Shown piece after piece: positions 17,223 to 27,568 of a stretch of DNA of 64,000 nucleotides; position 1 is the first letter of the stretch, and every line of letters begins with the position of its first letter. Source of the DNA: CAIQPV01 sp963719855 (lineage in GTDB: Bacteria; Pseudomonadota; Gammaproteobacteria; Burkholderiales; Gallionellaceae); NCBI GenBank assembly GCA_963719855.1, contig CAVRDK010000003.1:155155-219154 (forward strand), written 5' to 3'. A model generated the notes under the pieces. The model worked only from the letters and a program-made list of their open reading frames with translations. It ran no database searches and was not told the DNA's origin. The translations under genes were made by a program, and so were the position numbers.

Positions 17223-18359
17223 ATGAAGGGAATCCTGAAAATCGCATTCAAACTTCTCGTGAATGACAAGGGGAAGTTCGCTGCATTGCTGGTCGGAATT
17301 ACTTTTGCCGTCTTCTTGATGATCATGATGACTTCCATGTTCGCCGGGATTCTGGCAAGAGCTTCCTCTACCGTTCTCAATATTGGCGCGAAAATGTGGG
17401 TAATGGATCCGGCTGTCAATAACGTCTCCAGCAGCATTCCTATGCCGGATTATGTCTTGGATGCAGTCAGAAGCATAAACGGCGTCAAATATGCCGTCCC
17501 TCTTTATTCGGGCGGGGCGCTGGTCAAGCTGCGCAGCGGCACCTATCAAGCGGTGACAGTCGTTGGACTGGACGATTCCACGCTGTTTGGCAGACCCGAA
17601 CTGATCGCAGGAAAAATCGAGGATATATTTGCAGAGAATGCCTTTATCGTCGTGGAGGACGCAGAATTCAGAAAACTCGAAAATCCGAAAATCGGCACCG
17701 AATTTGAAATCAACGATAACCGTGGGGTCGTCGTCGGCCTGGCAAGAGCCAACTCTTCCGGCCTGTTCGGGGTCCCCACACTGTACACGACCTACAACAG
17801 GGCAATCACCTACATTCCAACCTCCCGCTTCACGACCTCATTTATTCTGATTGAACCGAAAAAGAGCAGTGACATTCCCTTCATCAAGCAGCAGGTGCAA
17901 AAACTGGGGTACGAGGCACTCACCGATGATGAGTTCATGCAGAAGATTTCAAATTTCTATAAATATCAGACCGGTCTTGGCATCAATGTATTGATCATGA
18001 CGATCATCAGCTTTATCGTCGGCTTATCGATTTCCGGACAAACTTTTTATACTTTCATCCTCGAAAATCTTGAGAAATTCGGCGCATTGAAAGCGATAGG
18101 CGCGAAAGGGAGCGAGCTCATATCCATGATCCTGTTTCAGGCAACCTTTACCGCATTTTTAGGCTATGGCTTGGGGGTCGGTCTGGCTGCACTAATGATC
18201 ATGACGGCAAAACTAAGGCTGCCGGATTATGCTGCCCAGATAACCTATATAAATCTCGGGATCGCTTTTATCATGGTGGTCATTATCGCGGGAATTTCAA
18301 GCTATATCGGCGTCAGGAAAGTGATCCGCATAGAACCTTTTGATATCTTCAGGGGCTAA
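17223..18359 (+). CDS. ABC transporter permease, MacB/DevC type
   Basis: A 378-residue FtsX/MacB-like permease. A first membrane helix near 20-40 is followed by a periplasmic domain of about 200 residues and three C-terminal helices (about 250-370, with EKFGALKAIGAKGSELI between them). With the two following genes it forms a DevBCA-type exporter that moves a substrate from the periplasm or inner membrane through an outer-membrane channel. GAAAGAAG precedes the ATG; the stop is one base before the GTG of the ATPase gene. The substrate is unknown. Confidence 0.87.
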   Translation: MKGILKIAFKLLVNDKGKFAALLVGITFAVFLMIMMTSMFAGILARASSTVLNIGAKMWVMDPAVNNVSSSIPMPDYVLDAVRSINGVKYAVPLYSGGALVKLRSGTYQAVTVVGLDDSTLFGRPELIAGKIEDIFAENAFIVVEDAEFRKLENPKIGTEFEINDNRGVVVGLARANSSGLFGVPTLYTTYNRAITYIPTSRFTTSFILIEPKKSSDIPFIKQQVQKLGYEALTDDEFMQKISNFYKYQTGLGINVLIMTIISFIVGLSISGQTFYTFILENLEKFGALKAIGAKGSELISMILFQATFTAFLGYGLGVGLAALMIMTAKLRLPDYAAQITYINLGIAFIMVVIIAGISSYIGVRKVIRIEPFDIFRG

Positions 18360-18360
18360 C

Positions 18361-19053
18361 GTGGCGAATCTGGCAGTCAAGGCAAGCAACCTGGCCAAGT
18401 GGTTCGGCGAGGGGGACGCAAAAACCCTCGCGGTGAAAGACGTAAGTTTTGAAGCCTATTTGGGAGAAATGCTCTACATCGTGGGTCCCTCCGGGAGCGG
18501 TAAAACGACATTGCTGAGCATGATTTCAGGAATTCTCAGGCCGAACTCTGGAACGGTAATCGTTGAGGATAAAGAACTCTGGCAGTTGAGCAATGATGAG
18601 ATCGCCGAATTCAGATTAAACAAGGTGGGGTTTGTATTTCAGGACTACCACCTGTTTCCCCGTCTGACCACGGTCGAGAATGTGGCGATACCGCTGATTT
18701 TGAAGAAAGTCGATTGGGATGATGCGTTGAACATCGCCATGCAGCATCTGGAAATAGTCGGCCTCAAGGATAGAGCGCAACTGCCACCGGTTAAATTGAG
18801 CGGTGGCGAGCAACAAAGAGTCGCGATTGCAAGGGCGATCGCCAGCCGCCCGGACATTCTGATATTCGATGAGCCGACGGCTTCTCTGGATGGAGATACG
18901 GGCAGGAAAATTGTGGAGTTTGTAAAAGAGAATATTCTGAACGAAAAGCGCTGCATCATTATCGTCACGCATGACAGCAGAATTTACGAGTATGCAGATC
19001 GGATATTGAAAATGGAAGATGGCAGGATAACCGGCGTTGAGGCGGGGGCTTAA
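18361..19053 (+). CDS. ABC transporter ATP-binding protein, MacB/DevA type
   Basis: A 230-residue ATPase with Walker A GPSGSGKTT, signature LSGGEQQRVAIARA, Walker B ILIFDEPTA and switch His in VTHDS. It energises the permease encoded just upstream. The GTG at 18361 is chosen because it follows the permease stop by one base with AGGGG in place; an upstream in-frame ATT at 18340 lies within the permease. The downstream gene begins directly after its stop. Confidence 0.92.
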   Translation: MANLAVKASNLAKWFGEGDAKTLAVKDVSFEAYLGEMLYIVGPSGSGKTTLLSMISGILRPNSGTVIVEDKELWQLSNDEIAEFRLNKVGFVFQDYHLFPRLTTVENVAIPLILKKVDWDDALNIAMQHLEIVGLKDRAQLPPVKLSGGEQQRVAIARAIASRPDILIFDEPTASLDGDTGRKIVEFVKENILNEKRCIIIVTHDSRIYEYADRILKMEDGRITGVEAGA

Positions 19054-20025
19054 ATGAGAAATAAACTGTTATTCACACTTGCAATCATAGGCATTCTGGC
19101 CGGATTCGTTAGCGCCTATATCTACGGGATAAAAACCAAGGCGCAACCGCCCGCGTTCACCCCTGCATCGAATCCCTATGAGAAAGGAATTTACGCCAAC
19201 GGAATCATCGAAAGCTATCAGACGAGCGGCGCAAACATCAACATTTATCCTGAAATTCCAGGGACTGTCTCCAAGATCGTCATTGCGGAAGGGCAGCATG
19301 TGAAGGCTGGGACACCACTGCTCATGTTGGACGATGCCGTGCAACGTGCGACCGCCGCTCAACAGCAAGCTCAGGCTGAATCTGCCCAAGCGCAAATCGG
19401 CCTCGCAAAAGCAAGCCTGAAAAGCTTGAAGGATACGCTGGACAAGCAGAAGAAATCCTATGATCTGGATCCAAGATCGGTGAGCAAAGATGTTCTGGAT
19501 ACCGCACAGAATGCGGTTGAAGTAGGAAAAGAGAATTTTGCCGTCGCCCAGAAACAGTATGAGGCTTTATTGAAGGTTTATCAGACATCAAATGTGCTGC
19601 TCTCAAAATATGTCCTCAAGGCCCCGTCCGACGCCACCGCACTGTCGATCAATACGGCGGTTGGAAGCTATATTTCTTCCCAGGGCTCGTATGACAGCTA
19701 TACCGGGAGCCTTGCCCCACCCATCGTGATGGGGAATTCTCAAGACTACATCGGGGTCAGGTGTTATGTTGACGAGATACTCATTCACAGGCTTCCCAAG
19801 CCAGCGCAAATGCATGCGCGAATGTCTATCAGAGGCACCAATATCAACATCCCACTGGAATATGTCAGGGTGCAGCCTTATGTTTCGCCAAAAATAGAAT
19901 TGTCGAATCAAAGGACGGAGAGAGTGGACGTGAGAGTTTTGCCGATCATTTTCAGATTTGCGAAGCAAAAAGAAATCTCGCTTTATCCGGGTCAGCTAGT
20001 GGATGTTTACATCGGGGATGAATAG
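19054..20025 (+). CDS. Membrane-fusion (HlyD/DevB-type) subunit of the exporter
   Basis: A 323-residue periplasmic adaptor: an N-terminal anchor helix, a lipoyl-like half (VSKIVIAEGQHVKAGTPL), an Ala/Gln-rich coiled-coil hairpin (about 95-180), the second lipoyl half (KYVLKAPSDATAL) and a beta-barrel domain. It links the permease to the outer-membrane factor encoded next. The start codon abuts the ATPase stop (TAAATG). Confidence 0.9.
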   Translation: MRNKLLFTLAIIGILAGFVSAYIYGIKTKAQPPAFTPASNPYEKGIYANGIIESYQTSGANINIYPEIPGTVSKIVIAEGQHVKAGTPLLMLDDAVQRATAAQQQAQAESAQAQIGLAKASLKSLKDTLDKQKKSYDLDPRSVSKDVLDTAQNAVEVGKENFAVAQKQYEALLKVYQTSNVLLSKYVLKAPSDATALSINTAVGSYISSQGSYDSYTGSLAPPIVMGNSQDYIGVRCYVDEILIHRLPKPAQMHARMSIRGTNINIPLEYVRVQPYVSPKIELSNQRTERVDVRVLPIIFRFAKQKEISLYPGQLVDVYIGDE

Positions 20026-20026
20026 C

Positions 20027-21523
20027 ATGACCCCTCGCTTACAAAGAAAGTGCAATGGCCGAAGCGCGTGGCTTCTGTGCGGGATTTCGTTGCTGCTTCT
20101 TTCCGGATGTACTGTGGGGCCGGATTTTGTGCGCCCCAAAGCCCCTTCAATCGATCATTACAATCACGGGCAAGACCCTTCAGAAACCGTTCCGGTAGAG
20201 GGGCAACCACAGCGTTTCGAACAGGGCATCGGGCCTGTTGCCAACTGGTGGAACTTGTTCAATTCAAAGCAGCTCGATGCCACTGTTGCTGAGGGGTTCG
20301 CCAATAACCCAAGTCTGGAGGCTGCTCAGGCGAGCCTCCGTCAAAGTAACGATAACCTCCAGGCGGGTTATGGGGTTTTCTACCCGCAGATCAGTGCCGG
20401 TTTCGATGCGACCAGACAAAAATATTCTCCGGCACGCATCGGCAGTTCCGCGCCGGAGAATATTTTTAATCTGGTCACACTCTCAGCCTCCGTCAGCTAC
20501 TCGCTTGATCTATTCGGAGGAGAACATCGCGCCATCGAGAACCTGCAATCCCAAGTCGAATTGCAACATTCCACCGTCCTAGCGACCTACCTTGCCTTGT
20601 CGGGAAACATCGTCAATACCGCCATTGCAATGGCGGCCTACCAGGAAGAAATAAAAGATACCGAACAACTGATCGCATTACAGAAGGAACAGATTGCCAT
20701 TACCGAGAAGCAGGCACAGGCCGGTACGGCTTCCTATGGGGCCGTGCTCAGCCTGCGCAGCCAGTTGGCTTCCCTCGAAGCCACTCTGCCACCATTACGT
20801 CAAAGGCTCAGCCAGTCAGAGCACCTGCTTGCCACCCTTGCAGGCCATGCGCCATCAGAATGGATGCCTGCAGAAATTTTAATGTCAGAGCTTTCCCTGC
20901 CCGGCAAACTGCCGCTATCGCTGCCTTCAGAATTGGTACGCCAACGCCCGGATATTCTTGTAGCCGAGGCGCAACTGCATGGCGCCAGCGCCAATATAGG
21001 TGTTGCCACAGCGGCTCAGTTCCCAAATTTTACTTTGAATGGAACCTTTGGACAGAATGCCGCGTCAATGAACCAGCTTTTCGGCAGTAATGCTGGTTCC
21101 TGGAGTTTAGGGGCAGATATTGCCGCACCGCTGTTTAATGGTGGCACCCTGTCTGCCAAGAAACAGGCGGCGGTTGACGCTTACAAACAAAGCCTAGCCC
21201 TCTATCGACAGACCGTACTTGCTGCCTTTGCCCAAGTGGCCGATACCGTGAGGGCATTGGAGCATGATGCCGAAACCATGCAAGCCGAATCCCAGTCTGT
21301 TGAAGCTTCAGAAGAATCCTTGCGTCTCACACAGATAAACTACCAAGCTGGAACGATCAATTATCTGCAAGTGCTTGCGGCAGACATCCAATATCATCAG
21401 GCAAAACTCGGTTATCTACAGACTCAAGCTCAGCGCCTTCAGGATACAACCGCCCTTTTTGTCGCGCTAGGTGGAGAAAGGGGAAGTGCAACCGATGCAC
21501 TAGGCAACCTGAATCGCCCCTGA
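20027..21523 (+). CDS. Outer-membrane factor lipoprotein (NodT/TolC family)
   Basis: A 498-residue outer-membrane efflux channel. The signal ends in a lipobox (LLLLSGCTVG), followed by the family hallmark VGPDF..P and two OEP repeats (about 70-270 and 280-480), with RQRPDILVAEAQL between them. It completes a tripartite exporter with the three genes upstream. The start at 20027 lies one base past the adaptor stop, with GGGG nine bases upstream; 20018 is possible. Confidence 0.92.
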   Translation: MTPRLQRKCNGRSAWLLCGISLLLLSGCTVGPDFVRPKAPSIDHYNHGQDPSETVPVEGQPQRFEQGIGPVANWWNLFNSKQLDATVAEGFANNPSLEAAQASLRQSNDNLQAGYGVFYPQISAGFDATRQKYSPARIGSSAPENIFNLVTLSASVSYSLDLFGGEHRAIENLQSQVELQHSTVLATYLALSGNIVNTAIAMAAYQEEIKDTEQLIALQKEQIAITEKQAQAGTASYGAVLSLRSQLASLEATLPPLRQRLSQSEHLLATLAGHAPSEWMPAEILMSELSLPGKLPLSLPSELVRQRPDILVAEAQLHGASANIGVATAAQFPNFTLNGTFGQNAASMNQLFGSNAGSWSLGADIAAPLFNGGTLSAKKQAAVDAYKQSLALYRQTVLAAFAQVADTVRALEHDAETMQAESQSVEASEESLRLTQINYQAGTINYLQVLAADIQYHQAKLGYLQTQAQRLQDTTALFVALGGERGSATDALGNLNRP

Positions 21524-21700
21524 CTTACTCGGCTTGTTGATGGGCGGCACTGACCATAAGACGGTTCCAGTCATTCAGTATTAGCATCACCACGATCCGC
21601 CCCAACTTCTATGCAATTTTTGCAGGTCAAGTTTACGCTGGTATCAGACAAACACTGATAGCGACTTATTAATTATGTTGTTACATTATCAACAACCATA

Positions 21701-23536
21701 GTGCAATTCTTCAGGGGTGTGCATATTGTCGTTGTGGTTAGGGGATTGAGTGTCTCCAGATCATCTCTCAACATGGCTTCAATTTACAGCTTTCGCGGCA
21801 TTTTCACCACCCAAAATCCGGAGGTTCTGATGCTGGTGAATGGTATTCCGATCACCAGCGCGTTCCTAGGCAATCGCAGCAACGAAATGGGCGGCATGCC
21901 GCTGGAAAATGTGCAGCGCATCGAAGTGATCCGTGGGCCGGGGTCGGCACTATATGGAGCCGATGCCTTCGCCGGGGTGATCAATGTGATTACCAAGAAT
22001 GCTGCCAACATCAACGGCACTGAATTCGGTGTACGTGCCGGCAGCTTCAATACCAGCGATGCGTATATGCAATATGGCGGCAAGATGGGGACGCTGGACG
22101 CCGCTTTCTACCTCCGCGAGGGGAATACCAATGGATCACAAGCCATTCTCCAGAAGGATGCCGTAGGCGCTTCTGGTCCACTCAGTACAGAAAACACGTC
22201 GATCGATGCGCGCGCCGACTTGTCCAGAGACGCATGGCGCTTTCGTGCATCCTATCAACATCGCGACCTGGGTCTTGGCGCGGGTCTTGGCGGGGCTCTG
22301 GATCCCAATGCGCGCGTGGTCGAGTCAAGAATGTATCTGGACCTGAACTATGACCAGGCCAACTGGGCGCAAAATTGGGATGTATCCGGGGTGGCTGGTT
22401 ATTACAACCTCAAGCAAGATCCAGCAGATCCTTACTTCACGCTCGTCCCCGCAGGAGTTATTCCCGGTTTCCCCAATGGAATGATCGGAAATCCAGCGCA
22501 TTCCGAGCAGCACCCCCACGGCAGTATTTCCGCTGTCTATACTGGCTTTGAGCAACACCGGGTACGCATCGGAACAGGTGCTCAGATAAATGATTTGTAC
22601 TCAGTATCTGAAGTTAAAAATTTCACTGCGACCTTCGGCCCTCAACCCGGCAATCCGCCCGTGTTGGTAGACGCGACCGGCAATCCGGCTCTGGTTTATG
22701 AGATGCCGCACAAGCGTACCGTGGAATATGCATTTGCCCAAGACGAGTGGAGCATCGCAAAGGACTGGACACTGACAGCGGGCGTGCGGAATGACCACTA
22801 TTCGGACTTTGGCGGCACCACCAATCCCCGCCTCGCCTTGGTATGGGATGCGGCCTACAACCTCGAAGTCAAGGCCATGCACGGATCGGCTTTCCGCGCC
22901 CCTTCATTCTCCGAACTATATTCCATTAACAATCCTGTGACTGATGGAAATCCCAGCCTTCAACCGGAGCGTATTGTCTCGGATGAGTTGGCATTCTCCT
23001 GGCAGCAAACAATCAGGTTGAAAAGCAATCTGAATTTTTTCCATTACCGCATGAGCAACACCATTTTTCCAGTCGGCGTAGTGTTTCAGAATGTCGGCGG
23101 ACAGACCGGACGCGGCCTGGAATGGGAGGAGACTTATGACGCCACCGGCAACTTGCGGCTGACCGGCAATATTTCCTTGCAGCGCTCTATAGATGATACC
23201 ACCGGACAGGATGCCGGTCTGGCGCCGCATAAGCACCTGTTCGCCCGCTCCGACTGGCATTTCGACCCGCTGTGGCAGTTCGGCACCACTGTCAACTATG
23301 TGGCGGACCGGATGCGGCAACCGGGCGACACACGCCCCCAGATTCCCGACTACACCACGGTGGACTTGACCCTGCGGCGTGAAAAGGTTGCCGGTGACTG
23401 GAATGCAACGACCATGGTGACGAACCTGTTTGGCAGCAACGCCCTGGAACCGACCCCTTATTCAACAACAGGTCAGGTTTCCGATCTGCCGCTCCCCGGA
23501 CGTGCTATTTACGTCATGTTACAGCATAAAATTTGA
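21701..23536 (+). pseudogene. TonB-dependent receptor lacking its N-terminus
   Basis: The frame encodes most of a TonB-dependent outer-membrane receptor. The plug contains GLSVSRSS, the VLMLVNGIPI strand, IEVIRGPGSALYGADAFAG and GVINVITK, and the beta-barrel follows to the terminal aromatic-like IYVMLQHKI. There is no signal peptide, no TonB box and no first plug strand. The recognisable similarity begins near 21740, and the bases upstream do not encode the missing part. It is a 5'-truncated gene or relic. It follows the exporter in the same orientation, separated by about 180 bases. Confidence 0.72.
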
Positions 23537-23697
23537 GTGGTTTGCACAGGGAAAATGATTGACCGCAAATGCCAAAGCGGTACTTGTGTTGCCAGATTGC
23601 CGACCAGAAAACAGACACATGTTGGCCGACCCTTGCCTATTCGCAGTCGCTGACCTCAATGTCCGAGGTCCCATCGTTAAGGGACGCTGACTATAGA

Positions 23698-24822
23698 TCA
23701 AAAAGGACAATCAATAAAATCCATTTTTTGTCGCCGCCGCATGCCTTTCAGCCAAGCTTTAAGATTCTTAATGTCCTGGAATGCAAGCAGATCGCTTTTT
23801 AATTCGCGAATGGCTTGCTGAATTCCGACGATTTCGCCGGCGAGGTTGCGCATGAGGGTGCTTGGTGTCAGCCGTTCGAAGGGGGATAGTCCAAATTGCG
23901 CTTTGAACATATCCTCGGTGACAAAGATTTCGTGCTCCAGCTCGTTGAGCTGTTCTTTCAATATCTTGTTGTAGTGTTTCAGCCGACTTGAGCTAATGTT
24001 GTTGATGGTGGTCTGGTCGATGTGTTCCAGTTCCAGTTGCAACTCTAATAGTAGCAAAATATTTTTCTTGTCATAGGCTTGGTTGATGCGTTGCATCAAG
24101 CCTGTTTTTCTTTCGCATTCCTGTGGGTCGGGTTCGCGGTCCGGGTGCAGAGCACTGGCTAATTTGCGGTACAACTCGCGGATGGACTGGCTGGTTTGCT
24201 GTTCCTCGGCTTGTTGCTTTGTCTCTTTGGCTATTTGTTTGGCCGTCTTTTTTTGCTTTGCTTGACGTTCCTCGTACGCCTGTTTTTCAGCTTCAAATTG
24301 TGTCTGCTGTTCATGCATGTGCGCCTGAGCCCGCTTGAATATTTCTTCCGGATTACTCATGTCCAGATCGTCGCCCAAGTCTACGTCCAGCACGTCCTCC
24401 AGCATGGATTTCAGGCCATTCAGGGAAGCGGCAGCTTCCTTGTCAAGGTCAGAGCCGCTGTGTTTGTTGTAAATATTTTTTAACTCTTCATCGTTACGCT
24501 CGACCGCGAGGTCACCGGCCATCCCGCTAATCAGGTCATGGATCATGCGGCGCTCCGGCGAAGTCAGCCCCTTTTGATCACAGGCACGATCCATGAAATG
24601 CACCATCTCGATTTGTAACTCCTGCGAGGTTTCGAGCAGCGGGATAAAATCGCTGGCGTATTTCTTCTGGTAAGCCGGAATAATTTCTTGCCAAGCTGCA
24701 AGGCTGGCGCGTTTTTCATCAATCTTCTTGATTAAGGTGTTGAACGCTTTTTGTTCTTTGGACAGATGGGGATGATCTTTGCCCGTGACAATACTGAGGG
24801 CTTTGGTCTGAATCTTGAGCAT
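23698..24822 (-). CDS. Coiled-coil protein with a C-terminal J-domain-like segment
   Basis: A 374-residue cytoplasmic protein. Residues 1-160 are helical, an acidic stretch (DVLDVDLGDDLDMSNPE) follows, then a Gln/Lys/Glu coiled coil (about 170-225). After it comes a J-domain-like part with LYRKLASALHPDREPD, including the HPD triplet, near 240. The C-terminal 100 residues are again helical. It may recruit DnaK, but the J domain is not N-terminal and the protein is unlike DnaJ. The ATG at 24822 is preferred to an upstream TTG. Confidence 0.65.
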   Translation of the reverse strand: MLKIQTKALSIVTGKDHPHLSKEQKAFNTLIKKIDEKRASLAAWQEIIPAYQKKYASDFIPLLETSQELQIEMVHFMDRACDQKGLTSPERRMIHDLISGMAGDLAVERNDEELKNIYNKHSGSDLDKEAAASLNGLKSMLEDVLDVDLGDDLDMSNPEEIFKRAQAHMHEQQTQFEAEKQAYEERQAKQKKTAKQIAKETKQQAEEQQTSQSIRELYRKLASALHPDREPDPQECERKTGLMQRINQAYDKKNILLLLELQLELEHIDQTTINNISSSRLKHYNKILKEQLNELEHEIFVTEDMFKAQFGLSPFERLTPSTLMRNLAGEIVGIQQAIRELKSDLLAFQDIKNLKAWLKGMRRRQKMDFIDCPF

Positions 24823-24846
24823 GAAGGCCTGCAATTATATGTGTGG

Positions 24847-25275
24847 CTATTTGGCGGGTACAACAACTGTCGGTCTGACTCCCAAGCGATTGGCGCGGCG
24901 TGCGAATCGACGGTCATCAAAGCTCATGAATTCAGTGCAGTGGCTACTCGCCAGCAGATGAAGAGCATCGGCGAAATCAATCCCTTCTGTGTGCCAAGCC
25001 AAGGCATCCGTGATGCGCGACCATTCTTCGACGCTAACGTTGGGTAGACCAAGCATATGTTTGATGACTCGCACGAAATCGTTGGCCTCAAAACCATAAA
25101 AGGCGCGCAAGACCCATTCGAGTTCGAGAATCACGGTCAGTGGTACGAATACCTGATGGGATTCAGTCAGAAGACGATGTGCAATAGGACGTTGCTTCGC
25201 TGCCTCAGGGTCAGCCGGGTCATCCACATAAAAACGCGCCAAGATATTGGTATCAAGGGCAATCATCTTTGGCAT
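24847..25275 (-). CDS. PIN-domain toxin (type II toxin-antitoxin)
   Basis: A 142-residue PIN-domain ribonuclease. The acidic residues are visible: Asp in MIALDTNILAR, Glu in LELEWVL, Asp in GIDFADALHL and Asp in FMSFDDRRFARRA. Toxins of this class cleave RNA, often initiator tRNA or mRNA. The start lies inside the antitoxin gene (overlap 23 bases; a start at 25266 is also possible), giving a coupled pair. Confidence 0.87.
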   Translation of the reverse strand: MPKMIALDTNILARFYVDDPADPEAAKQRPIAHRLLTESHQVFVPLTVILELEWVLRAFYGFEANDFVRVIKHMLGLPNVSVEEWSRITDALAWHTEGIDFADALHLLASSHCTEFMSFDDRRFARRANRLGVRPTVVVPAK

Positions 25276-25513
25276 CTCGCATGGCAAGGGCGACATCAAA
25301 ATCGGTAAGCCGGCGTTTGCCCGGCCGCTTGCAAACCAGCATGCCAAAACCGTCTTCGGCATTGGTTTGAGCAACCTGACGCTTCACCTCAGCATGGATG
25401 ACATGCCCTTCCAGACTGAAATCAAGTTGGCAGCCGGGAGTAATGCCTAGTCGACGACGGATTTCTACCGGAATGACGACTTGGCCTTTGTCGGAAACGG
25501 TAACGGTTTGCAT
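25253..25513 (-). CDS. AbrB/MazE-type antitoxin
   Basis: An 86-residue protein with an N-terminal swapped-hairpin DNA-binding domain (VSDKGQVVIPVEIRRRLGI) and a flexible C-terminus that would bind the toxin. A GAGGAG site precedes the ATG at 25513. The first gene of the pair, it probably represses its own promoter, which must lie in the 25514-25560 region. Confidence 0.87.
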   Translation of the reverse strand: MQTVTVSDKGQVVIPVEIRRRLGITPGCQLDFSLEGHVIHAEVKRQVAQTNAEDGFGMLVCKRPGKRRLTDFDVALAMRDAKDDCP

Positions 25514-25891
25514 GACAACGCTCCTCTCTTACATGGTAAGAATATTTTAGCACAAAGCATTACTCTGGCAACAGTACGTAGATGCCGCAACGAAAATCGA
25601 CTTCCGTCAATCTCGATTGTTAACCTTAAATTGCTAAGAATGCGGGCCATTCATTCATACAAGCTGACCATCCGCTGCTCGCAGCCGTTACAACCTGCAA
25701 TCTCATTGCAGGATCGCGTTGACGCTCGTGACTAACGGAAACTGACACGTTGAGTACATTTCCTTTTTCTCACTGCCGGATAACAGACATACTCCAGTGA
25801 CTCTTCCTGGCCGACTGCCGCCTTTAAAAACAACAAGATAATCATGCCGTGAATGACCGCTCATGCGCAGATAAGAGACGTTGCGTGCAGA
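25514..25891. other. 378-bp stretch without a confident gene
   Basis: No supported coding frame. The part next to the antitoxin gene presumably carries the toxin-antitoxin promoter (AT-rich bases around 25535-25555). The rest shows no recognisable element. Confidence 0.4.
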
Positions 25892-26158
25892 TTATTTCGA
25901 CAGCGTAATCCCCACCTTTTTCCTGCCTGGTGCTGCTGGAGGAGTAAACCCCGCTATCCTGCAAACTATTGCCTTCACTTCCTTGCCCTTCACATACTTG
26001 GTCGAGTGGCAAACCATCACCTGATTCTTGTCCTTAAGTTCCTCCAACTGGAGGTGTAAATCAGCTAGTGCAATACCAAGAGCTTCTGCGATTTCCTTAT
26101 CGGATCGCTCGCCATGCTTTTTCAGGTATTGCTGAATTTCATTCAGAGATTCATTCAT
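25892..26158 (-). CDS. Small winged-helix-like regulator
   Basis: An 88-residue protein. The first 60 residues look like a winged helix: NEIQQYLKKHGERSDKEIAE and ALGIALADLHLQLEEL match helix-turn-helix, followed by a short hairpin (VMVCHSTKYVKGKE). The tail is basic (APGRKKVGITLSK). It may bind DNA; the target is not known. The start at 26158 is preferred to 26164, which adds two residues. Confidence 0.55.
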   Translation of the reverse strand: MNESLNEIQQYLKKHGERSDKEIAEALGIALADLHLQLEELKDKNQVMVCHSTKYVKGKEVKAIVCRIAGFTPPAAPGRKKVGITLSK

Positions 26159-26273
26159 TGCCACAGTGCCGATATGGTCGAAGTCGTTAATGTACAGGCA
26201 TGGACAGTATTTGACACTTCTTAATGCCGGGGCCGTAACTTATGGAAAAACCACGATAGTCATGCATGCCAAA

Positions 26274-26879
26274 TTATTCTCCGATCTGTGGCACCCGGGC
26301 TTCTTCAGTAGATTCCGGCAAATTTACAAGCATATCTCCAATCAGGTCGTTCATCTCATCAAAAACTCCATAACCAATTTGCGCTGCATCATCGCGCAGG
26401 CACTGCATGCGATCAATGAATTCTGTAAGCTGTGGCTCCGGAATGTCAGGAAGAACCTGACAAGCATCCCGGTATTGCCGGAGCAATGCTTCGAGATAGC
26501 CAACATCGGCAAAGCCGTATTCTATGGAGAACTCGACCGCCGTTTCACACCAGAACACCCGTAACTCGAGAAGGCCAAGTGGATCACCGACGGCCTTGGT
26601 GTATTCCGAGATGGATTTTTTTGCAGTCGCCACTGATGGATTGGCGTTGCGTCGGCTAATGTCGGGAGCCAATGCTAGGCTTATGCGCTTTTTGTAATCA
26701 TCCAGTGGGTTAGCAACGAGTGCGAAGCGCGCATGCATGAAAGTCTGGTTCTCTTTGCTGAAGGCGTACAGGTCGGAGACGAGGTGCATTAATCCCGCCC
26801 GATCAAAATCGGCGAGTCTGTTTTTGATATCACTCCAGGAAGGTTTGGACTTCTGGCGTTTTTTGGGTTTATCGGACAT
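26274..26879 (-). CDS. DUF6155-like protein
   Basis: A 201-residue cytoplasmic protein. A Lys-rich N-terminus (KPKKRQKSKPSW) precedes a helical region resembling DUF6155 (AKKSISEYTKAVGDPLGLLE; later DDAAQIGYGVFDEMNDL). No catalytic motif is visible. The ATG at 26879 is chosen because the upstream extension has no family character. The assignment is from memory of the family pattern. Confidence 0.5.
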   Translation of the reverse strand: MSDKPKKRQKSKPSWSDIKNRLADFDRAGLMHLVSDLYAFSKENQTFMHARFALVANPLDDYKKRISLALAPDISRRNANPSVATAKKSISEYTKAVGDPLGLLELRVFWCETAVEFSIEYGFADVGYLEALLRQYRDACQVLPDIPEPQLTEFIDRMQCLRDDAAQIGYGVFDEMNDLIGDMLVNLPESTEEARVPQIGE

Positions 26880-27185
26880 GGAGCTGAAATCGTAACGGCT
26901 AAAACGGATTAGGGCAAGACTGAATGGGGACATTCCGTAAAATAACCATTAAACGGAAGGTCGCCTAAAAGCCACGCTGCATATAGGTTCCATACATGAG
27001 GGAAATGTGCCAAACATCATTTATCGGAAAGTTCACGCCAGTTCAGGCTGACGCGAACAAAACGCTTCATTGACTCGATATGGATGGCAGTTCGCCATTA
27101 ATTGCCATGGCGGTGTGGTGGTGCCAGACAGATTTTCCGGCTCTCATGCGTCTTAATTACGCCGCCGCTATTTGCGCATCATGAC

Positions 27186-27425
27186 TCAATTTATTTTACG
27201 ATAAAATTCGGTATTGAGTTTGTGCAGCTTGCGATGAAAATCACCTGAGGTGATATGGTCCAACGTGAGCAGCGATAGAAGAATGCCAAAAGCGCTATCT
27301 CGATAGCCCGACATTACGCAATTCTCTTTTGTTTGCGAACTCATGTTGAAGTGCCCATCGTATTGCTGGATTGAATTGATAAAGCCGTCAACGATTCCCA
27401 TCAGCTCATTTGCTTTTTTGCTCAT
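27186..27425 (-). CDS. Small protein of unknown function
   Basis: A 79-residue soluble protein starting MSKKANELMGIVDGFINSIQ. An AAGGAGAAATATC stretch fixes the start at 27425. It is helical, with two Cys-free ends and one Cys at about residue 36. I recognise no family. It diverges from the recombinase gene across the 27426-27663 interval, which carries an inverted repeat. Confidence 0.55.
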   Translation of the reverse strand: MSKKANELMGIVDGFINSIQQYDGHFNMSSQTKENCVMSGYRDSAFGILLSLLTLDHITSGDFHRKLHKLNTEFYRKIN

Positions 27426-27476
27426 GATATTTCTCCTTAAAAAGTGATACCTGACAAAAATAGCAAACTCGACATA

Positions 27477-27568
27477 CAACCCAAAGAAATTTCGCACTTA
27501 AGAAATCGAAGCGCATTCTCTGTTTCCCATCCTGACGAACCATCGGTTGTAGAAAATCCTTTGGGTTG
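27477..27568. repeat. Inverted repeat bounding a candidate invertible segment
   Basis: CAACCCAAAG (27477-27486) and CTTTGGGTTG (27559-27568) are perfect inverted copies 72 bases apart, and the similarity continues inward (AAATTTC against its counterpart). The pair lies between the divergent genes at 27425 and 27664, the second of which encodes a FimB-like recombinase. This layout resembles an invertible promoter switch, but inversion is not shown. Confidence 0.45.

Noticed and set aside
23698..24822. DnaJ chaperone
   Set aside because: The HPD-bearing segment is internal, and the Gly/Phe and zinc regions of DnaJ are absent.
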